From Streptomyces sp. Ag109_O5-10 (GTDB taxonomy: Bacteria; Actinomycetota; Actinomycetes; Streptomycetales; Streptomycetaceae): a stretch of DNA of 64,000 nt. Position numbers and translations under genes: made by a program. The notes below the pieces were generated by a model, which searched no databases, had not been told where the DNA came from, and worked only from the letters and a program-made list of their open reading frames with translations. Of the stretch, positions 1-8,666 are shown one piece after another. Where the stretch lies: contig NZ_FNTQ01000001.1 of the NCBI RefSeq assembly GCF_900105755.1, positions 7,998,001 through 8,062,000 on the forward strand. The letters run 5' to 3'. Position 1 is the stretch's first letter. Every line of letters begins with the position of its first letter.

Positions 1-793
1 GCCGGTGGTACTCGGACCAGCCGTACGCGTACGCCTCGTCCAGATCGAGGTCGGTGCCGTTGAAGTAGCGCACCCAGCGGGCGTACCGCTCCCGGCCCAC
101 CACGTCCGGCGCGCCCTCGACCGCGGGTTCGTACACGTCCCGCATCCAGTCGCGCAGCGCCACCACGGCCTCGGTGGCGGAGCGGGCCGCCGTGTCCAGC
201 TCGGTTCGCAGCGCCTCGGGGCCGGACGCCGCGAACTGCTCGAACCAGCTCCTGCCGTCGCCCGTGTCGGCCCACTCGCCGAGCTGCCCGACGAAGGTCG
301 CGGTGGCGCGCGGACCGCCGTACAGCTTCCGCTCCAAGCCGAGTTCGAGGGACTGCCGGTAGCCCTCCAGCGCGGCAGGCACCGCGCGCAGCCGCTCGGC
401 GACCGCCGTCCAGTCCTCCTCGGTGGCGGTGGGCGTCACCGTGAACACCTGGCGCACCGCGTGCGCGGCCGAGCTCAGGTTGCTGACCGAACGCAGGCTC
501 TCGTCGGCCTCGTGCACGGCGAGGGAGGCGCTGAGCCGCTCGCGCAGCAGGCGCGCGCAGCGACGCTCGATGTCACTGTCGGCACCTGGTTGCCGTTCCG
601 CCTCGTCGAGCTTGGCGAGCGTGTCGCGCTGGAGCCGGGCGAGCGCCTCAGCGCCGGCCGGCGAGTTGTCGGGCAGCCGGCCCGAACTCTCCTTGTCGCC
701 GAGGAAGGTACCGGTGATCGGGTCGAGGGCGATGAGTTCGTCGACGAAGGTGTCGGCGACCTGACGGGGCAGCGGGTTACTGGTCTGTGACAT
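1..793 (-). CDS. DUF885 family protein (putative metallopeptidase-like), N-terminal part
   Basis: The leftward reading frame opens at an ATG ending at 793 and runs off the left edge, so only the first 264 or so residues are visible. The protein starts MSQTSNPLPRQVADTFVDEL and continues with acidic, helical sequence (LDPITGTFLGDK, ERRCARLLRERL, WFEQFAASGP). This style fits the DUF885 family of streptomycetes, whose members carry a zinc-peptidase HExxH motif further downstream. That part lies outside the window, so no catalytic residue can be checked. There is no signal peptide at the visible N-terminus, which suggests a cytoplasmic enzyme. The neighbouring Lrp gene is read in the same direction, 33 bases upstream. 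The family call comes from recall of related proteins. Confidence 0.6.
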   Translation of the reverse strand, partial: MSQTSNPLPRQVADTFVDELIALDPITGTFLGDKESSGRLPDNSPAGAEALARLQRDTLAKLDEAERQPGADSDIERRCARLLRERLSASLAVHEADESLRSVSNLSSAAHAVRQVFTVTPTATEEDWTAVAERLRAVPAALEGYRQSLELGLERKLYGGPRATATFVGQLGEWADTGDGRSWFEQFAASGPEALRTELDTAARSATEAVVALRDWMRDVYEPAVEGAPDVVGRERYARWVRYFNGTDLDLDEAYAYGWSEYHR

Positions 794-826
794 GCGGTCC
801 ATCCTCGTACGACGGACCGCCGCCCG

Positions 827-1318
827 TCACGGGGATTGAACCGACGACACCGGCGGAAGCAGCGGCCCGCACTCCCACTTCTGGAAGATCAGCCGGGTCT
901 CCACCCGGGCCACTTCCCGGCGGGCCGTGAACTCGTCCAGGACGAGCCGCTGCAGGTCCGTCATGTCCGCCACGGCCACATGCACCAGATAGTCGTCGGG
1001 ACCGGTGAGATGGAACACCGTCCGCGACTCCGGAAGCGCCCGGATCCGCTCCACGAACGGACCCACCAACTCCCGCCGGTGCGGCCTGACCTGCACCGAC
1101 AGCAGCGCCTCCAGACCACGCCCGAGCTTGGCCGGATCGAGTTCGAGGCGGTGCCCGAGGATCACCCCCGAGCGGCGCAGCCGGGTCACCCGGTCCAGAC
1201 AGGTCGACGGCGCCACGCCCACCTGGGCGGCGAGGTCGCGGTAGGTGGTCCGGGCGTCGTTCTGCAACAGCCGCAGCAGATGCAGATCGACCGGATCCAG
1301 TACGACGGAATCGGCCAC
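827..1318 (-). CDS. Lrp/AsnC family transcriptional regulator
   Basis: This 163-residue protein has the two-domain Lrp/AsnC layout. An N-terminal winged helix-turn-helix (about residues 5-60, with LDPVDLHLLRLLQNDART and VGVAPSTCLDRVTRLRRSG) is followed by a RAM/ligand-binding alpha-beta domain (about 70-150, with the VFHLTGPDDYLVHVAV segment that carries the effector-response glycine/aspartate region). Lrp-type regulators form octamers and respond to amino acids. It is divergent from a Cys/Met PLP enzyme with only 59 bases between the starts. The likely role is therefore local control of that sulfur amino acid gene, which is inferred from context. Length and domain order are normal for the family. 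Confidence 0.9.
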   Translation of the reverse strand: MADSVVLDPVDLHLLRLLQNDARTTYRDLAAQVGVAPSTCLDRVTRLRRSGVILGHRLELDPAKLGRGLEALLSVQVRPHRRELVGPFVERIRALPESRTVFHLTGPDDYLVHVAVADMTDLQRLVLDEFTARREVARVETRLIFQKWECGPLLPPVSSVQSP

Positions 1319-1377
1319 GGGCCGAACGTAGCACGGGGTTCATCGCACCCACCCCGTCGGTTGTTCACCCTTCCGTC

Positions 1378-2649
1378 ATGGACACAGCGAGCACCTACGA
1401 CACCCCGGCGCCCGTCGGCGGCCCCCTCTCCCGCGCGCCCCGCGCCCTGGCCACCGAGGCCGTGCACGCCGGCCGCGACGACCTCGCCCGCCAGGGCCTG
1501 CACGCCCCGCCGATCGACCTGTCCACCACCTACCCGTCGTACGACAGCCGGGCCGAGGCGGCCCGCATCGACGCCTTCGCCGCCGACGGCGCGGACCCGG
1601 CGGGACCGCCGGTCTACGGACGCCTCGGCAACCCGACGGTGGCCCGCTTCGAGACCGCCCTGGCCGTCCTGGAGGGCACCGGGGCCGCGGTCGCCTTCGC
1701 CAGTGGCATGGCCGCCCTCACCGCCGTCCTCCTCGCCCGCGCCGCCGCCGGCCTGCGTCATGTCGTCGCCGTACGGCCCCTCTACGGCTGCAGCGACCAT
1801 CTCCTCACCGCCGGACTCCTCGGCACCGAGGTCACCTGGACCGACCCGGCCGGGATCACCGACGCCCTGCGCCCGGACACCGGCCTGGTGCTGGTCGAGT
1901 CCCCGGCCAATCCGACCCTCGCCGAACTCGACCTGCGGGCGGTCGCCCACGCCTGCGGTACGGTGCCGCTGCTCGCCGACAACACCTTCGCCACCCCCGT
2001 GCTGCAACGCCCCGCCGAACTCGGCGCCCGGCTGGTGCTGCACAGTGCCACCAAGTACCTCGGCGGCCACGGCGACGTGCTCGGCGGCGTGGTCGCCTGT
2101 GACGAGGAGTTCGCGGGTCAGCTCCGGAAGATACGGTTCGCCACCGGCGGGGTCCTGCACCCGCTCGCCGGCTACCTCCTGCTGCGCGGGCTGGCCACCC
2201 TCCCGGTCCGGGTCCGGGCAGCCTCCGCCACCGCCGCCGAACTGGCCCGCCGCCTCACCGCCGACCCGCGCGTCGCCCGCGTCCACTACCCGCGACTGGG
2301 CGGCGCGATGATCGCCTTCGAGGTCCACGACGACCCGCACGAGGTCATCTCCCGGGTACGGCTGATCACCCCCGCCGTCAGCCTCGGCAGCGTCGACACC
2401 CTCATCCAGCACCCGGCCTCCATCAGCCACCGCGTCGTCGACGAGGGAGACCGCCGGGACGCCGGCGTGAGCGACCGGCTGCTGCGGCTGTCGGTGGGCC
2501 TGGAGGACGTGGACGACCTGTGGGCGGACCTGGACCGGGCGCTGGGGGTGCTTGAGATCCCCGTCAGCCGCAGCGCCCCGCAAGGGGCGCGGGGAACCGT
2601 GCGACCAGCCCCCGCGCACCCGCAGCCGCAGGACCACCCCGAGCGCTAG
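1378..2649 (+). CDS. Trans-sulfuration family PLP enzyme (cystathionine/methionine lyase-like)
   Basis: This is a 423-residue member of the Cys/Met metabolism PLP-dependent family (cystathionine gamma-synthase/lyase, methionine gamma-lyase fold). The PLP lysine sits in SATKYLGGHGDVLGG (near residue 225) and the cofactor-binding aspartate in LLADNTFATPVLQ. It carries an N-terminal extension of about 30 residues. The usual loop between VHYP and the C-terminal domain is short (VHYPRLGGAMIAFEV). The exact reaction cannot be fixed from sequence. The last 25 or so residues (after LEIPVSRS) are translated from a GC-rich hairpin and a Streptomyces intergenic repeat rather than conserved enzyme sequence. 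It is divergent from the Lrp gene and ends at a CTAG shared with the opposing gene. Confidence 0.88.
   Translation: MDTASTYDTPAPVGGPLSRAPRALATEAVHAGRDDLARQGLHAPPIDLSTTYPSYDSRAEAARIDAFAADGADPAGPPVYGRLGNPTVARFETALAVLEGTGAAVAFASGMAALTAVLLARAAAGLRHVVAVRPLYGCSDHLLTAGLLGTEVTWTDPAGITDALRPDTGLVLVESPANPTLAELDLRAVAHACGTVPLLADNTFATPVLQRPAELGARLVLHSATKYLGGHGDVLGGVVACDEEFAGQLRKIRFATGGVLHPLAGYLLLRGLATLPVRVRAASATAAELARRLTADPRVARVHYPRLGGAMIAFEVHDDPHEVISRVRLITPAVSLGSVDTLIQHPASISHRVVDEGDRRDAGVSDRLLRLSVGLEDVDDLWADLDRALGVLEIPVSRSAPQGARGTVRPAPAHPQPQDHPER
2573..2625 (+). repeat. Streptomyces intergenic repeat with hairpin, overlapping the end of the PLP enzyme gene
   Basis: GCGCCCC-GCAA-GGGGCGC (2573-2590) forms a perfect 7-bp stem. 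It is followed by GGGGAACCGTGCGACCAGCC, a sequence that recurs in related form at 39919-40005 and 48846-48925. This is the common GGGGAACxGCGCGACCAGCCCC element of streptomycete intergenic regions. Here the reading frame stays open through it. Confidence 0.7.
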
Positions 2650-4097
2650 GGCGCTTCGGCGTTCCCCCACTCACCCGCACCGGAAAGCCGCCCCGCGGCG
2701 GTCACGGCGCCCGCCGACTCCGCAGCGAGCCGCGCCGTGATGACCAGCGTCCCCTCCTCGATCTGATAATCCAACGGCAGCTCCAGCCCCCGCATCGCCG
2801 CCACCATCCCCGTGTTGGACGCCTGCGTCACCGCGTACACGCTCTCGCAGCCCGCCTCGACGGCCATCCTCACCAGCCGCCCGAGCAGTTCGCCGCCGAT
2901 ACCGCGCCGCTGCCAGTCGTCCTCGACGAGGAGCGCCACCTCGGTCTCGTCCCCGTCCCACAGCAGATGCCCGAGGCCGACGATCCGGCCCGACGCGGTC
3001 TGCACGGCCAGCGTCCGGCCGAAGCGGGGGCTGAGCAGGTGGTTCAGGTACCGGTCGGCGTCCCCGACCGGCCCGTGGTAGCGGAGCCCGAGCGTCCGCG
3101 GCGAGCAGCGCTCGTGCATCGCCTTCGCCGCCTCCAGGTCACCGGTGTCGGCCCGGCGTACCGTGATCTCGCTGCCCGCGGGCAGCGAGATCACGTCCTG
3201 GCCGCGCGGGATGCGCGGTCCGAGCCGCGCGTCCAGCTCCACCAGCGCCCGCGCCCGCGCGAACTCGGTCGGCGTGAACGGGAGATACGGCCGTTCCACG
3301 GTGATCACTCCCCCCTCCGGCGCACGCAGCCGCATCACGGTGTCCTCCAGCGCCCCCTCGACGGGAACCGCCTCGGGGCTCCGGGCCCCGCCGACCGGGT
3401 GGGCGGGGAGCGAGCGGATCGTGCACCTCCCCAACAACTGCCGGAGGGCCAGCGGAAGTTCCGCTGCGTCCAGGGCAGTTCGGGTGGCCAGACCGAGGAC
3501 CCTGGTCGGCGCGTCCACCAGATCGTGGGCGTCGGCCCGCTCGATCCAGGTGTCCGTGCCCCCGGCCAGCGCGACGGCCCGCGTGATCTCGCCTGCGGTC
3601 AGTCCACCCGGCGCCCGCAGCAGGAACTCGTCCACGGTGCCGTCACCCAGCGGATGCGTCTGCAGGCTCAGGATGTCCACCCGGTGCCCGGCGAGCGCGC
3701 CGCACAGCGCGGCCAGCGAACCGGGCTCGTCCCGCACCGTCGTCCGCAGCCGCCACAGCGTGCTCGGCCGGTCGCCGGTTCCCGAGGCGCCCGCGCCGGA
3801 TCCGGCCTGCCGTGCCTCGGGAACGCCGGGCCGGGCGCCGGTATCGGTATCCGTCACCGGCGGTGCGTGACCTGGGCGCCTCGCCCACCAGACGTGGAAG
3901 CCGGCCGTCGCCGCCAGCACCAGCGCCGAGATCACCAGCAGGGCCGGGCCGTCGGGCCCGTGCCCGACCAGATTGGCCACCCCGTCGGCCACCGCGACCG
4001 CCGTGAACAGGGCGGCGAGTTCGACGACGTCCCGCCGCCAGTGGTGCACGGGGCGTCCGTTCCTCGTGCGTGTCACATCAGACATGTCTCGATTCAT
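2646..4097 (-). CDS. Membrane-anchored ACT domain and GNAT acetyltransferase fusion protein
   Basis: This protein of about 483 residues combines three parts. Two N-terminal hydrophobic segments (VVELAALFTAVAVADGVANLV and ALLVISALVLAATAGFHVWW) are followed by an ACT-like domain (WRLRTTVRDEPGSLAALCGAL...VDILSLQTHPLG, about residues 115-190). A C-terminal GNAT domain carries the acetyl-CoA loop in VEDDWQRRGIGGELLGRLV (about 400-420). ACT domains usually bind amino acids, so an amino-acid-gated acetyltransferase is a reasonable inference. The substrate is unknown. I chose the ATG ending at 4097; a TTG at 4115 and an ATG at 4085 are alternatives, and none has a strong ribosome binding site. It is convergent with the PLP enzyme gene and its stop shares the CTAG at 2646-2649. 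Confidence 0.8.
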   Translation of the reverse strand: MNRDMSDVTRTRNGRPVHHWRRDVVELAALFTAVAVADGVANLVGHGPDGPALLVISALVLAATAGFHVWWARRPGHAPPVTDTDTGARPGVPEARQAGSGAGASGTGDRPSTLWRLRTTVRDEPGSLAALCGALAGHRVDILSLQTHPLGDGTVDEFLLRAPGGLTAGEITRAVALAGGTDTWIERADAHDLVDAPTRVLGLATRTALDAAELPLALRQLLGRCTIRSLPAHPVGGARSPEAVPVEGALEDTVMRLRAPEGGVITVERPYLPFTPTEFARARALVELDARLGPRIPRGQDVISLPAGSEITVRRADTGDLEAAKAMHERCSPRTLGLRYHGPVGDADRYLNHLLSPRFGRTLAVQTASGRIVGLGHLLWDGDETEVALLVEDDWQRRGIGGELLGRLVRMAVEAGCESVYAVTQASNTGMVAAMRGLELPLDYQIEEGTLVITARLAAESAGAVTAAGRLSGAGEWGNAEAP

Positions 4098-5028
4098 GCA
4101 GCCACTGTGAAGCAACGGTGTTGCGTGATCACGAACGCTCTGTGACCGATGGGTAAAGGATGCTTACGCGGTCTTTGTGCCGTTTTCAACAGTTGCCGTG
4201 ATCATGGTCAGGGCGCCCCGCAGCCGACGGGCCTGGACCACCAGCCGGGACGAGCCGCGCCGGGCCGCCGGACTCGGCGAGCGGCGGCAGGGCGGCGGTC
4301 AGGCGCCGCTGGTCGTTCACGGCGCTCCAGGACGGGTCCTGCACCCGGCGCACGGCTACCAGCTCACGTCGCTCCGGGAGCGCGGCCGGCCAGTGTGCGT
4401 GGTTCTCCTGCCCCAGTGGTGGCAGCACCGGCTCTCCCCGAAGGCGGTCACCGGCCGGCCCAACCGCCGGAACGCCTCGACCACTGACAGTCGGCTGACC
4501 GGCGAAAACGCACCCGAAGACGCCTTGCGGGCGGGCCGGTTCGCAGGATGCGGCAGCGCCGCGCACCGGGGGATGACGCCGGCGCGCGGCCCTGTGGAAA
4601 GCGTACGGGAGTTACTGGCCGACCGGGCCCGGCTGCAGGGTCCGCGTGGCCGGCACGGTGCCGCCGTACGCGCGCAGACGCACCGTCAGCTCGTCGCCGT
4701 CGCCGCCGTCGATGTCGACCTCGCCGAAGGACTGGCAGCCCTCGGCGGGTGACACGTTCGAGGCGGTCGGCGCCTTGACGAACACAGGGTCAGGGCCGCC
4801 GACGCGCACACCGCGGGTGACCAACTGACCGCTCCTGCAAGCCCTGTCCCTCCGGAGGAGGCCGCCGTCTCGCGGTCGTTCCGGTCCGGCCGTCGCGACC
4901 CCGGCCGCCGCCCGGCGCACGCAACGGCTCTCCGGCCCGCACCGTCGCTCCGCCCCGCGCCACACCGTGCCGTCCGCCGACAGGCGCCGTCCGCCCGCGG
5001 CGACCCGGCGTCGGCGACCGGGTGCCGG
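4098..5028. other. Long intergenic region with a gene remnant
   Basis: About 930 bases lie between the ACT-GNAT gene and the alpha/beta hydrolase gene. Frames on both strands look like non-coding translations, with biased arginine/proline composition and no family match. The exception is a short leftward stretch at 4612-4800, listed separately. I see no RNA gene here. Confidence 0.5.
4612..4800 (-). pseudogene. C-terminal remnant of an unidentified (possibly secreted) protein
   Basis: In the leftward frame ending at 4612, the stretch VGGPDPVFVKAPTASNVSPA then EGCQSFGEVDIDGGDGDELT and VRLRAYGGTVPATRTLQPG reads like genuine protein: balanced composition, alternating beta-strand pattern, and a clean stop. 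Upstream of about 4800 the same frame becomes arginine-rich and loses this character. Such a tail resembles the C-terminal beta-domain of secreted phosphatase or phosphodiesterase-type proteins. I cannot assign the family with confidence. It is best read as a truncated gene. Confidence 0.4.
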
Positions 5029-5859
5029 TCAGCGGCTGCCGTCGAGGATGACGCGGGCGACCAGCGCCGGGTCGTCGTTCATCGGGCAGTGGCCGCAGCC
5101 GGGCAGCCGGACCAGCCGGGCCTTGGGGATGATCTGCTTGGCCCGGACCCCCTGGCGGCGCACCAGCAGCATGTCCCGGGTGCCCCAGCCCACGGTGACC
5201 GGGATGCCGGGGACGTCGTCGGTGAACTGGACGGCGGCGCCCGCCCGCAGGGTCTCGGCGAATCCGCTGGCCTGCGCGAGGGCCAGCGTCTCGGCGACCA
5301 CGGCCTCGGGTGAACGGCGCGCCGGGCGGGCGTAGATGGTGCTGGTGAGGGCGGCCCGACCGGCGGCCGACCGGGACAGCCGTTCGACCAGGGGGAGCGG
5401 CAGCCGCTCCGCGATCCGCCGCATGGCGATGAGCACACCGAAGGCGTAGCGCCGCTCGGCCTGTGACCAGAACCCGGCGGGGGAGAGCGCGGTGACGGAC
5501 CGTACGAGCTTCTCGCGGCCCAGCTCCAGCGCCAGCAGCCCGCCGAGCGAGTTGCCCGCCACGTGCGGCCGGTCCAGCTCCAGGGCCTCGAACAGGGCGC
5601 CGAGCAGGGCGTTGGTGGTCGGCAGGTCGTAGGCGAGGCCGTCGGGCAGGGCCGGGGAGGCGCCGAAGCCGGGCAGGTCCACGGCGATCACGTCCCGCTC
5701 GGTCGCGAGGATGTCCACCACGGGGTCCCAGGCCTGCCGGTGATGCCCTATGCCGTGGATGAGGACCAGTGGTTCGCCGCGGCCCACGCGCGCGTACGAG
5801 ACGGTCACATCCTGCCGGCCGTGCGCGGCCGGGGCTTTGAACGAGACGGTGGCGGACAT
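5029..5859 (-). CDS. Alpha/beta-fold hydrolase
   Basis: This 276-residue alpha/beta hydrolase has its oxyanion HG motif in LVLIHGIGHHRQAWDPVV, the nucleophile elbow GNSLGG (near residue 120), the acid in TVGWGTRDMLLV, and the base histidine in LPGCGHCPMNDDP. It fits the large group of cytoplasmic esterase, dehalogenase and C-C hydrolase-like enzymes, and the substrate cannot be inferred. The ATG ending at 5859 is preceded by GAGGAG at good spacing. A longer in-frame start at 5970 adds residues without family character, so it was not used. There is no operon partner. Confidence 0.85.
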   Translation of the reverse strand: MSATVSFKAPAAHGRQDVTVSYARVGRGEPLVLIHGIGHHRQAWDPVVDILATERDVIAVDLPGFGASPALPDGLAYDLPTTNALLGALFEALELDRPHVAGNSLGGLLALELGREKLVRSVTALSPAGFWSQAERRYAFGVLIAMRRIAERLPLPLVERLSRSAAGRAALTSTIYARPARRSPEAVVAETLALAQASGFAETLRAGAAVQFTDDVPGIPVTVGWGTRDMLLVRRQGVRAKQIIPKARLVRLPGCGHCPMNDDPALVARVILDGSR

Positions 5860-6419
5860 GGGGGCTCCTCGTCTGGCGACTTCGGCGGACGCCGTAGACA
5901 GCTTGTCAGCAATTGCTACTCGCGGGTAGTCCCCGATGGGGGTGTGTCGTACGCCGACGCGCCCCGTCAACGCACCGCGGACGGTTCCGGACGTGCGTCG
6001 GGATGCCGCGCCCGTGTCCCCGGTTCACCGCACCGGCCGCCTCCGTACCGGGATCACCGGTCGCGAGCGGTCTCCGGATCATTCTGGGCCGAGGGTGCGA
6101 GACGCGCCGCGATTCAGCCTTGACATGCGAGGACGTGTCGGACACGAGACGGCCGCCGCCCGCGGCGCCGGCCGCCGCTCGCCCTGCTCCGGGCGCCTCC
6201 CGCCGAGCGACGGGAGCTTTGCCGCCATGTCACGAAAACGCACCCGCGCGAACGCCTCGTGAACGCTCTGTGGCACCGCTTTCTATGCGTAGGTCAAGGG
6301 ATCGAGGATTGGTCTTGACCAAGGGTCCGTGCCGCCCTATGGTCGCAGATAAGTAAAACAACCTTTAATAAACAAGGGCGCTAAAACGCCGCCGGACCAC
6401 GGCGATTGCGGAGGACAGG
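5860..6419. other. Intergenic region upstream of the GntR gene
   Basis: This 560-base gap holds no convincing gene. Its right part (6300-6419) is unusually AT-rich for this genome. It contains the promoter and operator listed separately, then a stretch with AATAAACAAGGGCGCTAAAA and a small GGCG/CGCC hairpin ahead of the GTG start. Confidence 0.6.
6309..6343 (+). promoter_or_regulatory. Sigma70-type promoter overlapped by a GntR-type palindromic operator
   Basis: TTGACC at 6315-6320 and TATGGT at 6338-6343 are separated by exactly 17 bases, a good housekeeping-sigma promoter. The -35 box lies inside the perfect inverted repeat TTGGTC-TT-GACCAA (6309-6322). That repeat resembles the TGGTCTAGACCA core known for DasR-type GntR/HutC regulators. 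The downstream GntR gene probably represses itself here, which is inference. Confidence 0.7.
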
Positions 6420-7181
6420 GTGGGGACCACGCAGCTGGAATCGGTGCCGGAACCGAAGTACTGGCATCTCAAGACCGTGCTCAGTGAGGCACTGGACTCG
6501 GAGTTCTCGGTCGGCGAGATCCTGCCCAACGAGCGCGACCTCGCCGCCCGCTTCGGCGTGGCCCGCGCCACCCTCCGCCAGGCCCTCGAACAGCTCGAAC
6601 TGGAGGGCCGGCTGCAGCGCCGCCGCGGTGTCGGCACGACGGTCGCGCCCCCGCGCGTGGGCGTGGCGGTCGGCACCGACCAGCACGCCTGGCCCGGCGC
6701 CGCCGGGGACGCATGGCAGCCCGGCGACTGCACCCTCGCGGTGCCGCCCGCCGCCGTCGCGGCCGCCCTGGAGACCGGCCCCGAGGAGCCCGTGCACATC
6801 GTGCGCCGCTCCCGCGTCTCGCACGGCCAGCCCGTCGCCGCCGAGCTGCTCTACATCCCGGCGGACTCGGTCCCGGAGCTGACGGCGATCGACGCGCCGT
6901 CCGGAGCGGCCCGCGCGCGTGCGGTCCTGCGTGAGCTGCAGCGCCTGGAGCTCGAGGGCCAGGACCGCGCCGTGGAACTCGGCTCGGCCCGCGCGGACGA
7001 CGCCAAGGAGCTCGACCGTCTTCCCGGCGCCCCGGTGCTCGTCGTCACCACCCGGTTCCTCGCCGCCGGCCGTACCGCCGCGCTCTCCGTCGCCACCTAC
7101 CGCGCGGACACCTGCCGGCTGACCTTCGGTGACACCGGCGGCGTGGAGATCCACCACGGCCCCGAGCGGCAGGCCTCCTAG
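6420..7181 (+). CDS. GntR/HutC family transcriptional regulator
   Basis: This 253-residue regulator has an N-terminal winged helix-turn-helix (LAARFGVARATLRQALEQLE, about residues 40-60, followed by the GVGTTV wing). A C-terminal UTRA-like effector domain (about 95-245, with VHIVRRSRVSHGQPVAAELL and a final TFGDTGGVEI segment) follows. Length and order fit the DasR/HutC subfamily, which senses sugar phosphates or similar small molecules. The GTG start follows GCGGAGGACAGG. The gene has its own promoter with an overlapping palindrome and is convergent with a ROK regulator gene, separated by a strong terminator. Confidence 0.9.
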   Translation: MGTTQLESVPEPKYWHLKTVLSEALDSEFSVGEILPNERDLAARFGVARATLRQALEQLELEGRLQRRRGVGTTVAPPRVGVAVGTDQHAWPGAAGDAWQPGDCTLAVPPAAVAAALETGPEEPVHIVRRSRVSHGQPVAAELLYIPADSVPELTAIDAPSGAARARAVLRELQRLELEGQDRAVELGSARADDAKELDRLPGAPVLVVTTRFLAAGRTAALSVATYRADTCRLTFGDTGGVEIHHGPERQAS

Positions 7182-7199
7182 CCAACGCGCCGGACGCCC

Positions 7200-7235
7200 G
7201 GACCGCGCCCCGGACCAGCCTCCGGGGCGCGGTCC
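7200..7235. terminator. Bidirectional terminator between GntR and ROK genes
   Basis: GGACCGCGCCCCGGA (7200-7214) and its exact reverse complement TCCGGGGCGCGGTCC (7221-7235) enclose a 6-base loop. The perfect 15-bp stem sits between two convergent genes. There is no T-run, as is usual in streptomycetes. Confidence 0.85.
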
Positions 7236-7269
7236 GGGGCGCGACGTGTCCCCGGCCCGGCACAGCCGC

Positions 7270-8427
7270 TCAGCGGCGCGCGGTGACCGTTCCGTCCACC
7301 GCGAACAGCTGTTCCTCCACGTGGTCGAGGGCGAGCCGCAGCGCGCCCGTCGCCACCGCCGCCTCACCGAGCAGCGAGAGCGCCACCCGGGGCGGCCGCA
7401 GACAGTACCGGGCCAGCTCCCGGCGCAGCGGCTCCAGGACGCCGTCCAGACCGGCCGCCCAGCCGCCGATCACCACCAGCTCCGGGTCCAGCGCCAGCAC
7501 CAGCGCGGCCACGTCGTGGACCAGCCGCTGGATGAACCGGTCGACGGCCGCCCGCGCCCGCGCGTCCCCCTTGCGGGCCAGCGCGAACACCTCGGCGACC
7601 GCCTGCTCGTCCAGCGGGTGCAGTGGCTCGTCCGTGGTGGACAGCAGCGTCTCCGGGGTCACCTCCCGGCCAAGCAGATGCAGCGCGCCGATCTCCCCGG
7701 CCGCCCCGCCGTACCCCCGGTGCAGCCGCCCGCCGATCAGCGATCCGGCGCCCGGACTCAGCCCGGCCATCACCATCACCATGTCGTCGGAATCGGTGGC
7801 GGCGCCCTTCCAGTGCTCGGCCACCGCCGCCGCGTTGGCGTCGTTCTCCACCAGGACCGGGCACTTGAAGGACCGGCTCAGCCGCTCGCCGAGTCGCAGT
7901 CCCGTCCACTCGGGCAGCGCGGTCCCCAGCCGCACCAGGCCGTCCGCCTCGACGATGCCGGGCGTGCCGACCCCGACGGCCCGCAGCGAACTGCGCGCCA
8001 CCCCGGCCCGGCGCAGCAGCTCGGCGACGGCGGTGCGCAGCCGCTCCAGCCGCTCGTCCGCGCCGGCCGTCTCGCCGACCTCCTTGGCCTGCGCCCCCAG
8101 CACCCGCCCGTCCAGGTCGGACAGGAGGGCGGCGACGCGGTGCGGGCCTATCTCCAGGCCGAGCAGGTGTCCGGCCTCGGCGCGGAACCGGAACCGCCGC
8201 GCCGGCCGCCCCTGTTTCCGGGTGGCGCCCTCGTCGGCCACCGTCTCGACGACCAGTCCGGCCTCGATGAGCCCCTCCACGACCCCCTCGACGGTCGGCC
8301 GGGACAGCCCGGTCACCCGGGTGATCTCGGTGAGCGTCGCACAGTCGGTGGCCCGCAACGCATGCAGCACCACTGCGGAATTGATCCTTCGCAGCAGAGA
8401 CGGATCACCGCCGGTCAACCCCGCCAA
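7270..8427 (-). CDS. ROK family transcriptional regulator
   Basis: This 385-residue protein starts with a winged helix-turn-helix (LTEITRVTGLSRPTVEGVVE, about residues 30-50), then a ROK domain with an actin-like ATPase fold (LGLEIGPHRVAALLSDLDG near 90, ENDANAAAVAEH near 190, VVIGGW near 315). ROK repressors sense sugars or sugar phosphates. The cysteine-rich zinc motif found in many ROK proteins is absent: the segment GYGGAAGEIGALHLL has no cysteine, so classical sugar-kinase-like zinc binding is unlikely. No sugar operon lies beside it, and its partner gene is unknown. Confidence 0.88.
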   Translation of the reverse strand: MAGLTGGDPSLLRRINSAVVLHALRATDCATLTEITRVTGLSRPTVEGVVEGLIEAGLVVETVADEGATRKQGRPARRFRFRAEAGHLLGLEIGPHRVAALLSDLDGRVLGAQAKEVGETAGADERLERLRTAVAELLRRAGVARSSLRAVGVGTPGIVEADGLVRLGTALPEWTGLRLGERLSRSFKCPVLVENDANAAAVAEHWKGAATDSDDMVMVMAGLSPGAGSLIGGRLHRGYGGAAGEIGALHLLGREVTPETLLSTTDEPLHPLDEQAVAEVFALARKGDARARAAVDRFIQRLVHDVAALVLALDPELVVIGGWAAGLDGVLEPLRRELARYCLRPPRVALSLLGEAAVATGALRLALDHVEEQLFAVDGTVTARR

Positions 8428-8666
8428 CGTCCGTCCTCCCTGCTAGCCCTGCACGTTGGCCGGATCGTACTTCGACGCCGACGACCCCGGCGAGTGCCGG
8501 ACGCCCCCGATCTGCCGCAGATGCGCGATCGGCAGGGCCCGGCGGATTCCGACCCGTACGCCGCCGTCCCCGGTGCGTGCCGTTTTCGAGCCGGGGTCAC
8601 CGCTCCGCGCAGGCGCGCGGCCCGGCGATCGACCGGGTGTCAGTGGCCCCCGCTTCACTGGATCGC

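Noticed and set aside
836..2311. A 491-residue open frame on the plus strand overlapping the Lrp and PLP genes
   Set aside because: It mixes antisense Lrp sequence with a wrong frame of the PLP enzyme gene.
4177..4752. A 191-residue open frame on the plus strand in the long gap after the ACT-GNAT gene
   Set aside because: No protein-like pattern, no ribosome binding site and no family resemblance.
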